Positions 28,075 through 38,006 are shown, numbered from the stretch's first letter. The stretch is DNA of 64,000 bases from UBA7067 sp051880615 (GCA_051880615.1 JBJEOH010000041.1:1-64000); one strand, 5' to 3'. The notes: generated by a model not told the origin, from the sequence alone. Numbers and translations: made by a program.

Positions 28075-28688
28075 TAAATCCTGCTGATATAATTTTTACG
28101 AGAAAATGTCCGTTTTGCGGCGAGGTGATAAAGCTCTCAGAGCTTGAATGTCCGTCCTGCCGAAATGAAATTCCCGAAAGCGCATTGCGAAAAATCGGAA
28201 AGTATAAATGCGCCTGTGCCTTTCCGTATTCGGGCAAATACCGAAAAGCTGTGCTTGAATATAAATTTCACGGCAAACACAGCCACAGCCGCGAATTTGC
28301 AGTTTATATGAAAAGGGCAGTAGAACGGCAGCTTGCCGATTGTAGTTTTGATGTTGTTACTTATGTGCCGGTGTTTAAGGAAAAATTATATAAATTCAAC
28401 CACAGCAGAACGCTTGCAAAGCGGCTTTCAAAACTGCTTTGTTTGCCTTGTGAGGAACTGCTTGCAAAGACGAAGCTAACGCAAAAACAGCACTCACTCA
28501 GCTTAGAGGACAGACGGCATAATGTGAGAGGAGCGTTTTCATCTCCCGACCTTACGGGCAGGCGCGTGCTTCTTGTGGATGATATAATTACAACCGGCTA
28601 CACCTTAGCCGAGTGTATACGCACGCTTAAAATCGGCGGTGCTGAAAGCGTGTGCTGTGTTGTCCTTTGCAATGCTCTGAAAAGATGA
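28071..28688 (+). CDS. comFC: ComF family phosphoribosyltransferase-like protein
   Basis: 205-aa ComF protein: N-terminal four-cysteine zinc finger (CPFCGEVIKLSELECPSC) and a C-terminal type I PRTase domain with VLLVDDIITTGYTL, the PRPP loop. It is needed for natural DNA uptake in several bacteria, possibly by acting with a ComFA helicase; none is present here. It starts within the end of recD2 (ATGA), forming a DNA-processing pair. Confidence 0.9.
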   Translation: MINPADIIFTRKCPFCGEVIKLSELECPSCRNEIPESALRKIGKYKCACAFPYSGKYRKAVLEYKFHGKHSHSREFAVYMKRAVERQLADCSFDVVTYVPVFKEKLYKFNHSRTLAKRLSKLLCLPCEELLAKTKLTQKQHSLSLEDRRHNVRGAFSSPDLTGRRVLLVDDIITTGYTLAECIRTLKIGGAESVCCVVLCNALKR

Positions 28689-28823
28689 AAAATATGATTT
28701 CATAGAATCTTGTTGTTTTACTTAAATTTTACAAGTAATAAATGTTGCGGTAACACTTCTGTAACGGCTGTATACCTATAATTACTATGTTTTATTTATA
28801 AAAAATAATTAAGGTGATGATTT

Positions 28824-29774
28824 ATGGCGAGTGACAGTGTGTATTTACGAAAGTATTTCGAATATAATACCTCATATTTTGGCGCGGGAAATGTACATAC
28901 CTGTACCCCGTCCAAGTCATCAGATAATTTCAGTAAAGGCTATGATTTTTCCGGCCGCTTAAGCGGCGGCACGAACTCCTGCTTAATTCAGCGTACATCC
29001 GACCATAAATACAGGGTTGTATCGTACGGTGAGGGTCTTGAAAAATATCTGTCAGTTATTAATAACTGTGTTGAGAATGAGGAGTATTTTATTGGTATAA
29101 TGAACACCTGCGTTGAGCTTCAGACATCAATAGGTTTTATTATCAAGTCTTTTTCATTGGCAGGTCAGCTTTTCAGAATTACTCTTTTTCCGATTGTCCA
29201 CACTAATTTAACAACTATTATCGCCAATATTTCACCTATTTCAAAGAGCGACTCAAGCTCAGATGACGGTGGAAATGTAACAGTAGGCAACTGCGTTATA
29301 GGGCTTAATAAGGAAGGATTCAGAATTTTCAAAAGTGTGTCTCCGGGCTTTACGAATTTTTTTGATACAAGCTCTGTTTCACCAAAAGATATTCTTTATT
29401 GCCGAGCCGTTAATGTTTGCCTTACCACAATGTCGCGTTCCGAGTGTGAGCTTCGTGTGGATTACGGTGAAGGAGTCGTTAAGTCTTTTTCTGTTACCGC
29501 AGTGCCGTATCGTGGTGAAAATAGCTCACTTAATGCCGTCTTAACCATTATCCCAAGTGCAAATGCGGTATCTCCTGATACTTCAGATACATCAAAGAAC
29601 ATAACAGAACGCGAGCAGGAGGTAATAAATCTTGCTGCCAAAGGCTGTACAAACAAATATATAGCACACAAGCTTCTTATCACAGAGGGAACAGTTAAGA
29701 AAACGCTTCATAACGCCTATAAAAAGCTTGGAATAAAATCGCGTATGGAGCTTATACGGCTTTTAAACGACTGA
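28824..29774 (+). CDS. LuxR-type HTH regulator with unknown sensor domain
   Basis: 316 aa. The C-terminal 65 residues are a GerE/LuxR helix-turn-helix: ITEREQEVINLAAKGCTNKYIAHKLLITEGTVKKTLHNAYKKLG. The N-terminal 240 residues are not a receiver and resemble a PAS-like or GAF-like sensor only loosely. No histidine kinase lies nearby. GGTGATG precedes the start. The next gene is another orphan regulator, so they may work in one circuit. Confidence 0.82.
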   Translation: MASDSVYLRKYFEYNTSYFGAGNVHTCTPSKSSDNFSKGYDFSGRLSGGTNSCLIQRTSDHKYRVVSYGEGLEKYLSVINNCVENEEYFIGIMNTCVELQTSIGFIIKSFSLAGQLFRITLFPIVHTNLTTIIANISPISKSDSSSDDGGNVTVGNCVIGLNKEGFRIFKSVSPGFTNFFDTSSVSPKDILYCRAVNVCLTTMSRSECELRVDYGEGVVKSFSVTAVPYRGENSSLNAVLTIIPSANAVSPDTSDTSKNITEREQEVINLAAKGCTNKYIAHKLLITEGTVKKTLHNAYKKLGIKSRMELIRLLND

Positions 29775-29882
29775 CAAATTATGCTAAGCGCAGTTGAAAT
29801 ATGAAACATGTGTCGGCAAATGATTCTTTGCTTATATCGGTACGGGTATTTTGTGTTGCATAGAAATCGGAGCGATAGTATT

Positions 29883-30704
29883 ATGATAAACACAATTTTA
29901 TTAAGTAAAAACGCTATGTGCCTCAATATGATGACGAGGCTGTGTTCGGAATGTATCGAAATCAATGTTCTGGGCAGCTTTACATCATATGCAAATGCAC
30001 TGTCGTTCGCAAAAAATAAAGCGATAGATTTTGCACTGATTGATTATCCCGAGGACAATGAAGAGGCGATAAAACTCGGTGTTTCTCTTCGCACCATCAA
30101 CTGTTCGGTTGTGCTTATCTATCTTATTACCGGACCGCAGCAGAGCTTTGAGGCAACAAAAATCAAGGCTGATTTTTGCCTTATAAAGCCGTTTTCAAAA
30201 AGCGATTTCGAGAGCGCACTGATTCGCGCCTGTGCATTGATAAATTCTCCGGGGTTCCCTGTGATAATGCATATGTTTGGTAAGTTCGGCGTGTTCTATG
30301 AAGGAAATGCAATAGATTTCAAAAGTGTAAAGGCAAAGGAGCTTTTTGCACTTTGTGCAGACCACTGCGGAGTGGAGGTAACTATTGAAGAGGCGGCAGA
30401 CAAACTGTGGGGTGACAGACCGTATGACGATAGGGTAAAGACCCTTTACCGAAAAGCCGTTATGAATATAAGGAGAGCACTCAAAGAATATAAGCTTGAA
30501 AATATCTTTTATGTCAAGCGTGGCTCCTGTGGGATAAATCCGTTTAACATAAGCTGTGATTATTATATATACCGAAAAGCTCCGACTGCGAATCTTGAGC
30601 TTTACAACGGGGAATATTTAAGTGATTATTCGTGGGCAGAGGGAAAATCTGCAACGCTGCACTTTGAAAAGGAAAGACTGCTGCGAGAACTTAAGGGCGA
30701 GTAG
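29883..30704 (+). CDS. Orphan response-regulator-like protein with SARP-type DNA-binding domain
   Basis: 273 aa from the ATG at 29883 (GGAG 10 nt upstream); the frame stays open to 29808. The N-terminal 120 residues look like a receiver (IDFALIDYPEDNEEA for the Asp region, LIKPFSKSDF for the conserved Lys) but the acidic pair near the start is missing (INTILLSKNA), so phosphorylation is doubtful. The C-terminal part (FGKFGVFYEGNAIDFKSVKAKELF..VTIEEAADKLWGD) is an OmpR/SARP winged helix. No kinase is adjacent. Confidence 0.72.
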   Translation: MINTILLSKNAMCLNMMTRLCSECIEINVLGSFTSYANALSFAKNKAIDFALIDYPEDNEEAIKLGVSLRTINCSVVLIYLITGPQQSFEATKIKADFCLIKPFSKSDFESALIRACALINSPGFPVIMHMFGKFGVFYEGNAIDFKSVKAKELFALCADHCGVEVTIEEAADKLWGDRPYDDRVKTLYRKAVMNIRRALKEYKLENIFYVKRGSCGINPFNISCDYYIYRKAPTANLELYNGEYLSDYSWAEGKSATLHFEKERLLRELKGE

Positions 30705-30786
30705 TATTATGTAAATTTTTCTTGTAAAATGTCTGATATGGTAGTATAATTTTACAGGGTTTTAGTTTGACGGATATATTGATACG

Positions 30787-30831
30787 ATAAAAGCAGTGCT
30801 GCACAGTTCAATGTGTGCAGCGCTGCTTTTA
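30787..30831. terminator. Bidirectional terminator
   Basis: Stem AAAAGCAGTGCTGCACA paired with TGTGCAGCGCTGCTTTT (one mismatch pair), between two convergent genes; T-rich on both strands. Confidence 0.85.
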
Positions 30832-30844
30832 TGGTTATAAGTAT

Positions 30845-31264
30845 TTATATCTCGTTGTCGATTATATCGTCAATATCCTCGCAGTCATCACAGCCGCAGG
30901 GATCGCTGTCAGTGATAAGCTCGCTCTTTCTCATTCTCAGGCGCGTCTTTTCCTCTTCTATCTGCTCTGATAACAGTTCCTTGAACTCGTGAGAGTGTCT
31001 TATATTTTTAAGCTCAAGTGTAGGCGTTGTCTTGTCTTGCGCGTGAACAATTACGGTGCCAAGCCCGAAAAGCTTTTGGAAAAGAGTTTTTCTTAAGGTT
31101 AAGTCAATAATTCTGTACAGCAGGATTTCGTCCTCTACGCTGGAAAGAAGACCGCTGTTAATCAGCAGCTTCCTTTTGGTCAGTGCGTATGTAGTGAAGG
31201 TAAACGGCAACCCGAAAAATCCCCATCGTTTGCGTTCTTTTATTAATGTTTTTTGCTCGCTCAT
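30845..31264 (-). CDS. PH-domain (DUF304/YdbT-like) protein
   Basis: 139 aa. The core TYALTKRKLLINSGLLSSVEDEILLYRIIDLTLRKTLFQKLFGLGTVIVHAQD is the bacterial PH domain, whose start matches the YxxTxxRL pattern. The N-terminus lacks clear membrane helices. The C-terminus ends in an acidic Cys stretch (CGCDDCEDIDDIIDNEI) that may bind metal. Its function is unknown. A minus-strand promoter is visible about 220 nt upstream. Confidence 0.72.
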   Translation of the reverse strand: MSEQKTLIKERKRWGFFGLPFTFTTYALTKRKLLINSGLLSSVEDEILLYRIIDLTLRKTLFQKLFGLGTVIVHAQDKTTPTLELKNIRHSHEFKELLSEQIEEEKTRLRMRKSELITDSDPCGCDDCEDIDDIIDNEI

Positions 31265-31601
31265 TACAGCATCTCCTCACAAAAGACGCGTACCGCAAAG
31301 CTGCCTTTACGATATATGCATCTGAAGTCTATAAATCTCATTTGTTCCGTCCGTCAGCAGAATTCAGGCAAAGCCATAAATTTACACCATTCAAATAATA
31401 AAAGATGAATAATAATTGACGGTTGGATAAAAGCAGGCAGCTGACGCAGGATTTACGCAGTTGCTGCATATTTTTGGTACAATATATCATATTTTACCCT
31501 TACAGTCAAGATTAAAAGCTGTATAAATAATAATCATATCCATATACTGCAACATATAATTTGCTTTGTTTGAAGGATAAAAAATAAAGGAAAAGCAGAT
31601 A
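31265..31601. other. Intergenic region holding the PH-domain gene promoter
   Basis: 337 nt without a gene. On the minus strand TTGACT (31509-31504) and TATATT (31486-31481) have a 17-nt spacer, giving a long leader of about 210 nt before the PH-domain gene. The leader contains a weak GCAGCAACTGCG/CGTCAGCTGC-type structure but no recognised riboswitch. Confidence 0.5.
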
Positions 31602-33137
31602 TTAATTAATATTCTGTTTAGCAGTTTTCCATTCGTCGTAAGAAATAACCTTCAATTCTGTATCGGTCGGGATATGATAATACTGTTTGAATATTTCATC
31701 AGTATATTTGCTGTAGGGTGTTTCCAGCCACACATATCCGCGGTACGGATATTCGGTTATGAGTATCTCTTTATCGCCGGCGTTCACACAGCTTTCGATA
31801 TATGTCTTTCTTTCCTGCTCGGTCACAAAGTTTTGCGAGAATACATAAAAATAAAATGCAGAAAAGCATAATAAAACCGAAAAGAGAAGACAAGCGATTT
31901 TCCTGCAATTAACTGTAAGCGTTGTATAATTTGCCAGCTCGTTCAGCATATTGTTTATTATGAGAATAAAAAGAAGATAGGTTATAAGAAAACATCTGGG
32001 CGAAACAGGGTTTATAAGCAGAAAAGGGGCAGAAAGTATGCATATCGAGGCGAGATAGAAATAAAGACTTTTTTTGCACGAGGACTTTTTTATAAAAAAC
32101 ACAGCAGTTAATAAAACAGCAAGCAGGAACATAAAGGCAAGTATGGCGTCAGCCGATGAAAGAAGGTTGTTGCTTATATATGTATCGGCTGAATTGATTT
32201 TTCTGAAAACAGTATATATGCAGAAAAAGGCATAGAAGGCTATAAATAGGCTTTTTACTGCTTTAGATTTGTATTTTCTTATTATGAGCATACATAGAAC
32301 AGATAAAACAATATTCAGTGCCGCATTGTCGATAATGAGATATTTACTTATTGTTTCAGTCAGTTTGTTGATAATTTCGGAAAACACAGGGAGCAGTCCT
32401 GAAGATAAATCGGTGACATTCTGGTAAATATTTTGATTTGGATCAAATGCGCTTATGTAAACAGGGTTTGTAAACATTATAATTGCACCGACAACAAAGG
32501 CAGAAAAATATACCCATAATACAGCCGGAACACATTGATGTTTTTTCTTGCGGTATATTATTATGAACAAGGAAATAAGCAATAGATACAGCGTGACATT
32601 TTCCATAAAAAGCTGAGATATAATTCCAACCGGAAAGAAAACTGCCGGATTTATTTTTTTAATCTTACTCCCGTCAGAGTTTATATATTTGTTGCAGATA
32701 TAAAGGAAAAATAAAACACATAGAGCGCTGGCGGCGTAGTTTGCAAAGCCTGAAATCCACGATACTGACTGCACAAAGACAGATGACGGCATTGCCAAAA
32801 ACAAGATAACAGACGATATAATAATATTTTTTCTGCCGTACCCGCTAAGCTTATATATTAGGTAAAAAATAGAAGTGATAATAAAAGATATAATAAAAGG
32901 TCTGAAAATTCCCGCTCTTGTTAAGAGAAGAACAAATAAATTTCCCGCATATCTTCCGTTAATTCCATAAAATACATTTACTATCCTGTTTTGCAGCGGC
33001 TCGCTTGCCCAGAACCAATCGTCATGAGAAAGAGGGAAAAGACTGCTTAAAGCGACGAAAAATATGTAAACAAATAAAAAAATAAGCAGAGTTTTGTTAT
33101 CTCTGACAGAAAGGCTTCGATTTCTTGAAAATAACAA
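31602..33137 (-). CDS. Multi-pass membrane protein (DUF6056-like, possible GT-C glycosyltransferase)
   Basis: About 511 aa with ten or more hydrophobic segments. The first extracellular loop has SHDDWFWASEPLQNR and GINGRYAGNL; paired acidic residues in the first loop are typical of GT-C polyprenyl-sugar glycosyltransferases, though the family assignment is only tentative. The C-terminal soluble part is short. I suggest the TTG at 33137, which has GGAG 8 nt upstream; the frame is open to 33260 (ATG, no ribosome site). It may decorate surface glycans. Confidence 0.6.
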   Translation of the reverse strand: MLFSRNRSLSVRDNKTLLIFLFVYIFFVALSSLFPLSHDDWFWASEPLQNRIVNVFYGINGRYAGNLFVLLLTRAGIFRPFIISFIITSIFYLIYKLSGYGRKNIIISSVILFLAMPSSVFVQSVSWISGFANYAASALCVLFFLYICNKYINSDGSKIKKINPAVFFPVGIISQLFMENVTLYLLLISLFIIIYRKKKHQCVPAVLWVYFSAFVVGAIIMFTNPVYISAFDPNQNIYQNVTDLSSGLLPVFSEIINKLTETISKYLIIDNAALNIVLSVLCMLIIRKYKSKAVKSLFIAFYAFFCIYTVFRKINSADTYISNNLLSSADAILAFMFLLAVLLTAVFFIKKSSCKKSLYFYLASICILSAPFLLINPVSPRCFLITYLLFILIINNMLNELANYTTLTVNCRKIACLLFSVLLCFSAFYFYVFSQNFVTEQERKTYIESCVNAGDKEILITEYPYRGYVWLETPYSKYTDEIFKQYYHIPTDTELKVISYDEWKTAKQNIN

Positions 33138-33368
33138 AATTAACACTCCGTTTTGTAAATAAAATAAATTTATGTTTGTCGAAACAGCATCCCTTTGATA
33201 AGAGAGCCAACTATGTTTGAGCAATGCCGGAGAATAATTGTGGGGCAATCTGCAACCCATGTTAAATAAAACTTAATATTCCCCGAACAGCTTGAGAGTG
33301 CGGAGAAAATGCTGTCTGCACCCTGAGTTTATTATATCAAAGCGAATTACAGTATGCAACAGCGCAAA

Positions 33369-33402
33369 ACAAAATGCCCCGAAAAGAATCGAGGCATTTT
33401 GT
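33369..33402 (-). terminator. Terminator of the zinc-ribbon membrane protein gene
   Basis: Stem CAAAATGCC.../GGCATTTTG around a GATTC-type inner stem, with T-rich sequence following on the minus strand. Confidence 0.75.
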
Positions 33403-33419
33403 TGTTTATGGATTAGAAA

Positions 33420-33977
33420 TTATTTCAGGAAAGGAAGACTGCGGATAATCACAGGCTCCTTTGCCTTGCCGCTGCAAATCTGAACAAAGCAGATTATCTT
33501 GATTACAAGGAAAACTATCGACATAACAGCCCATGCAATCGGAACAATAATTGTCCAGACAAGTACAACTCCGGCTATCGCCATTAAAGTATCAATCACA
33601 GTGAATTTAATCGCCTGTCTTACATGAAACTTTGTGTACGGCGACTGGTTTGCGCCGAGCATAGCAATAATAATTCCGAAGATACCGAGAAGATAGGGGA
33701 GCATAGCGAGAACCTTATTCTCGGATATGTCCTTTGCATCAAACTCGGCTGTGTGATCATACGGGTCATATGCCGGAGCGTAGCCGCCATTTGGTGCGCC
33801 GTAGCCGTTCTGATATTGATTCTGATAGCCGTTCTGATTCTGATTCTGGAACGGTGGATTAGGCTGCTGATTTGCAGCCTGCTTTGCAAACGGCGAAGCA
33901 GCGTTGAGCTGTGTGCCGCAGTTGGTGCAGAAGGTTGCGCCGTTTTCAAGTTGATTACCGCATTTCGGACAAGTCAT
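33420..33977 (-). CDS. Zinc-ribbon membrane protein
   Basis: 185 aa. An N-terminal zinc ribbon (MTCPKCGNQLENGATFCTNCGTQL) is followed by a Gln/Asn/Tyr/Gly-rich linker (about residues 30-70) and a DUF4870-like region with two or three hydrophobic helices (LPYLLGIFGIIIAMLGA, FHVRQAIKFT). The ATG at 33977 has AAGGAGG 7 nt upstream. The role is unknown; such proteins are common in Firmicutes. It is monocistronic with its own terminator. Confidence 0.8.
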   Translation of the reverse strand: MTCPKCGNQLENGATFCTNCGTQLNAASPFAKQAANQQPNPPFQNQNQNGYQNQYQNGYGAPNGGYAPAYDPYDHTAEFDAKDISENKVLAMLPYLLGIFGIIIAMLGANQSPYTKFHVRQAIKFTVIDTLMAIAGVVLVWTIIVPIAWAVMSIVFLVIKIICFVQICSGKAKEPVIIRSLPFLK

Positions 33978-34021
33978 TGACAATCCTCCTTGGTATTATT
34001 AAATGTTTTATAAATTTATTA

Positions 34022-35353
34022 TCAGATTACACCCTGTGCGAGCATTGCGTTTGCAACCTTTTCAAAGCCTGCAATGTTAGCGCCTGCAACATAGTTGCCC
34101 TCAACGCCATAACGCTTAGCAGCGTCAGCTATGTTGTTGAAGATGTTAACCATAATGCCCTGAAGCTTCTGGTCAACCTCCTCAAATGTCCATGAAAGAC
34201 GCATTGAGTTCTGGCTCATCTCAAGAGCTGATGTAGCAACGCCGCCTGCATTAGCAGCCTTACCTGGAGCAAACAGTATGCCGTTTGACTGGAATACTTC
34301 AACAGCATCCGGAGTAGAAGGCATATTAGCACCCTCTGCAACAGCATATACGCCGTTCTTAACGAGAAGCTCTGCAGCAGCCTTGTCAAGCTCGTTCTGA
34401 GTTGCACACGGAAGAGCAACATCGCACTTAACCGACCAGTCAAACTTGCCCTCGTGATACTCTGCGTTCGGGCGATAGTTCTTATACTCGCTGAGTCTTG
34501 CTCTCTTAACTTCCTTGATCTCCTTAACAGCGTCAAGGTCAATGCCCTCGGCGTCATAAATCCAGCCTGTTGAATCGGAAAGTGTTACAACCTTTGCACC
34601 GAGCTGTGTAGCCTTCTCTGTAGCATAAATAGCAACATTGCCTGCACCGGAGATGCTTACTGTTGCGCCCTTGATGTCACGGCCGTTCTGCTTGAGCATT
34701 TCCTCTGTGAGGTACAAAAGACCGTAGCCTGTAGCCTCTGTTCTTGCAAGTGAGCCGCCGTATGTAAGACCCTTACCTGTCAGAACGCCCTCGTAGCAGT
34801 TCTTAAGTCTCTTATACTGACCGAACATAAAGCCGATTTCACGAGCGCCTGTTCCGATGTCGCCTGCCGGTACATCAGTGTCTGCGCCGATGTGACGCTG
34901 AAGCTCTGTCATAAAGCTCTGGCAGAAAGCCATAACCTCACGGTCGCTCTTGCCCTTCGGGTCAAAGTCAGAACCGCCCTTGCCGCCGCCAATCGGCAGA
35001 CCTGTGAGCGAGTTCTTGAAAATCTGCTCAAAGCCGAGGAACTTGATAACGCCGAGGTTTACAGACGGGTGAAGTCTTAAGCCGCCCTTGTAAGGTCCGA
35101 TTGCGCTGTTGAACTGTACGCGGAAGCCACGGTTCACCTGAACCTTGCCGTTGTCGTCAACCCACGGTACACGGAACATAATAACACGCTCAGGCTCTGT
35201 AATTCTCTCAAGAATACCTGCCTGCTCGTACTGAGGGTTCTTCTCAAACACAGGTGCGAGTGACTCAAGAACCTCTGTTGCAGCCTGGATAAATTCAGGC
35301 TCGTTTGCATTTTTTGCTTTCAGTTTTTCCAATTGTTCGCTAACATATGACAT
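34022..35353 (-). CDS. gdhA: NADP-specific glutamate dehydrogenase
   Basis: Hexameric enzyme that assimilates ammonium into 2-oxoglutarate, 443 aa. Seen: GGLRLHPSVNLGVIKFLGFEQIFKNSLTGLPIGGGKGGSDFDPKGKSD with the catalytic lysines, the nucleotide site SISGAGNVAIYATEKA, and AEGANMPSTPDAVEVF. It looks like the family I (NADP) form. It lies alone behind a promoter at about 35494-35522. Confidence 0.96.
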   Translation of the reverse strand: MSYVSEQLEKLKAKNANEPEFIQAATEVLESLAPVFEKNPQYEQAGILERITEPERVIMFRVPWVDDNGKVQVNRGFRVQFNSAIGPYKGGLRLHPSVNLGVIKFLGFEQIFKNSLTGLPIGGGKGGSDFDPKGKSDREVMAFCQSFMTELQRHIGADTDVPAGDIGTGAREIGFMFGQYKRLKNCYEGVLTGKGLTYGGSLARTEATGYGLLYLTEEMLKQNGRDIKGATVSISGAGNVAIYATEKATQLGAKVVTLSDSTGWIYDAEGIDLDAVKEIKEVKRARLSEYKNYRPNAEYHEGKFDWSVKCDVALPCATQNELDKAAAELLVKNGVYAVAEGANMPSTPDAVEVFQSNGILFAPGKAANAGGVATSALEMSQNSMRLSWTFEEVDQKLQGIMVNIFNNIADAAKRYGVEGNYVAGANIAGFEKVANAMLAQGVI

Positions 35354-35749
35354 TGGAAATTCCCTCCCTTATAAAATAAAAATAAAATAAATACATATAA
35401 AAAACATCAGCACGCTGAAAAACAGGCACTGATGCACATACCGAATAAAAGACAGCGCCTTTGCTGAATCGTAAATTATATGATTTGGGTATTATTTTAG
35501 CACATTAAATCGCTATTTGCAAGATTTTTTTTAAAAATTTCATAAATATATTACACTCTGCTGAATTATTAAGCTTTTTAGTGTGAGAAATGCAGTGATT
35601 GATATTTAAAACACCAAATTTCGCTGCGTTTTTAAATTCTTGCGTACAAAGTTTAAAATAATATTGCTAAAATCCGCAATTTAGAGTATAATGTAAATTG
35701 ATTTTTTGTTTTCAAAATTTTGATTATAAACTGAAAGGGGTTATCTCTG
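35354..35749. promoter_or_regulatory. Divergent gdhA/purC control region
   Basis: gdhA side: on the minus strand TTGCAA (35522-35517) and TAAAAT (35499-35494), 17-nt spacer, leaving a 140-nt leader with a CATCAG/CTGATG hairpin at about 35407-35435. purC side: TTGCTA (35664-35669) and TATAAT (35687-35692), 17-nt spacer, leader about 50 nt. No purine or glutamine riboswitch is recognised in either leader. Confidence 0.6.
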
Positions 35750-36454
35750 ATGGAAAAAGGCAAGCAGATTTACGAGGGTAAGGCAAAAAAGGTTTTTGAA
35801 ACCTCTGATCCGGATTTATGCATTGTATCTTATAAGGATGACGCAACAGCCTTCAACGGCGAAAAGAAAGGTACTATTGTCGGCAAGGGTGTTGTCAACA
35901 ACAAGATGTCAAACTTTATGTTTAAGCTTTTGGAAGAAAAGGGCGTCAAGACAGATTTTGTTGAGGAGCTTAATGACCGCGACACTGTTTTGAAGAGAGT
36001 TGAGATTGTACCGCTTGAGGTTATTGTTAGAAACAAGGCGGCAGGCAGTCTTTCAAAGCGTCTGGGACTTCCTGAGGGAACGCCGATGAAAACAACTGTT
36101 CTTGAGTTCTGCTACAAGAACGATGACCTTGGCGACCCGATTGTAAACGAGTACCACATTCTTGCAGCTGAGCTTGCAACTAAAGAGGAAATCGAAACCA
36201 TCTCTGCTATGGCTCTTAAAATAAACGAGGTTATGATTGAGTTCTTCAAGAGTGTAAACATTGACCTTATCGACTTCAAGCTTGAGTTTGGCCGCTTCAA
36301 GGGTGAAATTCTTCTTGCAGACGAAATTTCACCCGATACCTGCCGCTTCTGGGATGTAAACACTCAGGAAAAGCTTGATAAGGACCGTTTCCGCCGCGAT
36401 ATGGGCGGTGTTGAAGAGGCATATGCCGAGGTTATGAGAAGAATCGGACTATAA
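35750..36454 (+). CDS. purC: Phosphoribosylaminoimidazole-succinocarboxamide synthase
   Basis: SAICAR synthetase of de novo purine synthesis, 234 aa. The ATP-binding start YEGKAKKVFE and VEIVPLEVIVRNKAAGS, with LIDFKLEFGRF and LADEISPDTCRFWD, are hallmark motifs. AAAGGGG precedes the ATG. It opens a five-gene purine operon with purF, purB, purA and guaA, all on the plus strand within short gaps. Confidence 0.97.
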   Translation: MEKGKQIYEGKAKKVFETSDPDLCIVSYKDDATAFNGEKKGTIVGKGVVNNKMSNFMFKLLEEKGVKTDFVEELNDRDTVLKRVEIVPLEVIVRNKAAGSLSKRLGLPEGTPMKTTVLEFCYKNDDLGDPIVNEYHILAAELATKEEIETISAMALKINEVMIEFFKSVNIDLIDFKLEFGRFKGEILLADEISPDTCRFWDVNTQEKLDKDRFRRDMGGVEEAYAEVMRRIGL

Positions 36455-36529
36455 AAATCTTGAATTCACGCGAAATAATCGGAATAATAAAACTAAGCGA
36501 CTGTTTGAAATGTTTTTGGGGTGAGTTTA

Positions 36530-38002
36530 TTGGATTTTTCTTTTGACGGCTACAGGGCAGAGGGACTTCACGAGGAATGTGGTGTTTTCGGTATTTACAG
36601 CGACGGCACATTAAACCCTGCGTATTCCTGCTATAACGGGCTTCTTGCACTTCAGCACCGTGGTCAGGAGAGCTGCGGAATAGCCGTAAACGACTGCGGT
36701 GTTATAAGCAGCCACAAGGATATGGGACTTGTCAGCGAGGTTTTCAACAATAAGATTCTTGACAGCCTTGAGGGGCAGATTGCTGTTTCTCATGTGCGTT
36801 ATTCAACCGCAGGCGGCAGCGTCAGAGAAAACTCACAGCCGCTTGTTATGCGCTATGTCAAGGGCGTTATTGCGATAGCCCACAACGGCAATCTTACAAA
36901 CGCCGTTGAAATTCGCCGTGAGCTTGAGCATCGCGGAGCAATTTTTCAGACCACAATCGACTCCGAGGTTATAGCGTATGTAATAGCCAGAGAGAGAATA
37001 AAGAGCCACTCGGTTGAGGAGGCTGTAAGGCGTGCAATGTATCAGATAAACGGCGCATATTCTCTGCTTGTTATGAGTCCGAGAAAGCTTATTGCCGCAA
37101 GAGATCCGCACGGTTTCCGTCCTCTTTGTATGGGAAAAATCAACAACACCTATGTTTTCGCCAGTGAAACAGCTGCGCTTGATGCTGCAGGGGCTGAATT
37201 TGTGCGCGATGTTGAGCCCGGTGAGATTGTCGTTGTTGACGAGAACGGAGTGCACTCTATAAAAGACCACTGCGGCGGCAAAAAGTCGCTGTGCGTTTTT
37301 GAGTATATCTACTTTGCCCGTACCGATTCCGTCATTGACGGTATTGGTGTTTACGAGGCGAGAAAGCAGGCAGGAAGAATCCTTGCCCGTGAATATCCCG
37401 TTGAAGCTGACCTTGTTATCGGAGTGCCCGAGTCGGGCATTGACGCCGCAATAGGTTACAGTGAGGAAAGCGGCATACCGTATGAAAAGGGTATCGTCAA
37501 AAACGGCTATATCGGCAGAACCTTTATCAAGCCGACACAGCAGGAGCGTATGAAAAGCGTTCGTATAAAGCTCAATCCGCTTTGCAACACCGTAAAGGGC
37601 AAGCGTGTTGTTATGCTTGACGACAGCATCGTAAGAGGAACAACCTGCGACAGAATTGTTAAAATGCTAAAGGACGCAGGCGCTAAAGAGGTTCATCTGA
37701 GAATCAGCTCGCCGCCGTTTATGTGGCCGTGCTACTATGGCACTGACATTCCGTCAAAGGAGGAGCTTATCGCCTGCAACTACACTGTTGAAGAAATCGG
37801 CAAAATCAGCGGAGCCGATTCAATCGGCTTTTTGCCTGCAAAGTATCTGCCCGAAATGCTGTTCAATAAGGACTGCGGCTTCTGTGATGCTTGCTTTACT
37901 GGCAATTATCCGGCTGAAACTACCGAAAAAATGCTCGCCGGCAAGGAACGCGGCGGAATGAATTACAATACAAACAATAAATGCGTTGGCAAGAAAGGAT
38001 AA
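36530..38002 (+). CDS. purF: Amidophosphoribosyltransferase
   Basis: First committed enzyme of purine synthesis: glutamine plus PRPP to phosphoribosylamine. After a short propeptide the catalytic Cys lies in HEECGVFGIYS (residue 17 from this start). N-terminal Ntn glutaminase: HRGQESCGIAV, SHVRYSTAGG. PRTase: VVMLDDSIVRGTT. Cysteines in CGFCDACF and elsewhere suggest the Bacillus-like [4Fe-4S] form. I favour the TTG start at 36530 with GGGGTG 6 nt upstream; the frame also has GTG at 36521. 490 aa. Confidence 0.95.
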   Translation: MDFSFDGYRAEGLHEECGVFGIYSDGTLNPAYSCYNGLLALQHRGQESCGIAVNDCGVISSHKDMGLVSEVFNNKILDSLEGQIAVSHVRYSTAGGSVRENSQPLVMRYVKGVIAIAHNGNLTNAVEIRRELEHRGAIFQTTIDSEVIAYVIARERIKSHSVEEAVRRAMYQINGAYSLLVMSPRKLIAARDPHGFRPLCMGKINNTYVFASETAALDAAGAEFVRDVEPGEIVVVDENGVHSIKDHCGGKKSLCVFEYIYFARTDSVIDGIGVYEARKQAGRILAREYPVEADLVIGVPESGIDAAIGYSEESGIPYEKGIVKNGYIGRTFIKPTQQERMKSVRIKLNPLCNTVKGKRVVMLDDSIVRGTTCDRIVKMLKDAGAKEVHLRISSPPFMWPCYYGTDIPSKEELIACNYTVEEIGKISGADSIGFLPAKYLPEMLFNKDCGFCDACFTGNYPAETTEKMLAGKERGGMNYNTNNKCVGKKG

Positions 38003-38006
38003 GAAA

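Noticed and set aside
35693..35749. Possible purine riboswitch before purC
   Set aside because: The leader is only about 50 nt and lacks the paired-loop motifs of the purine class.
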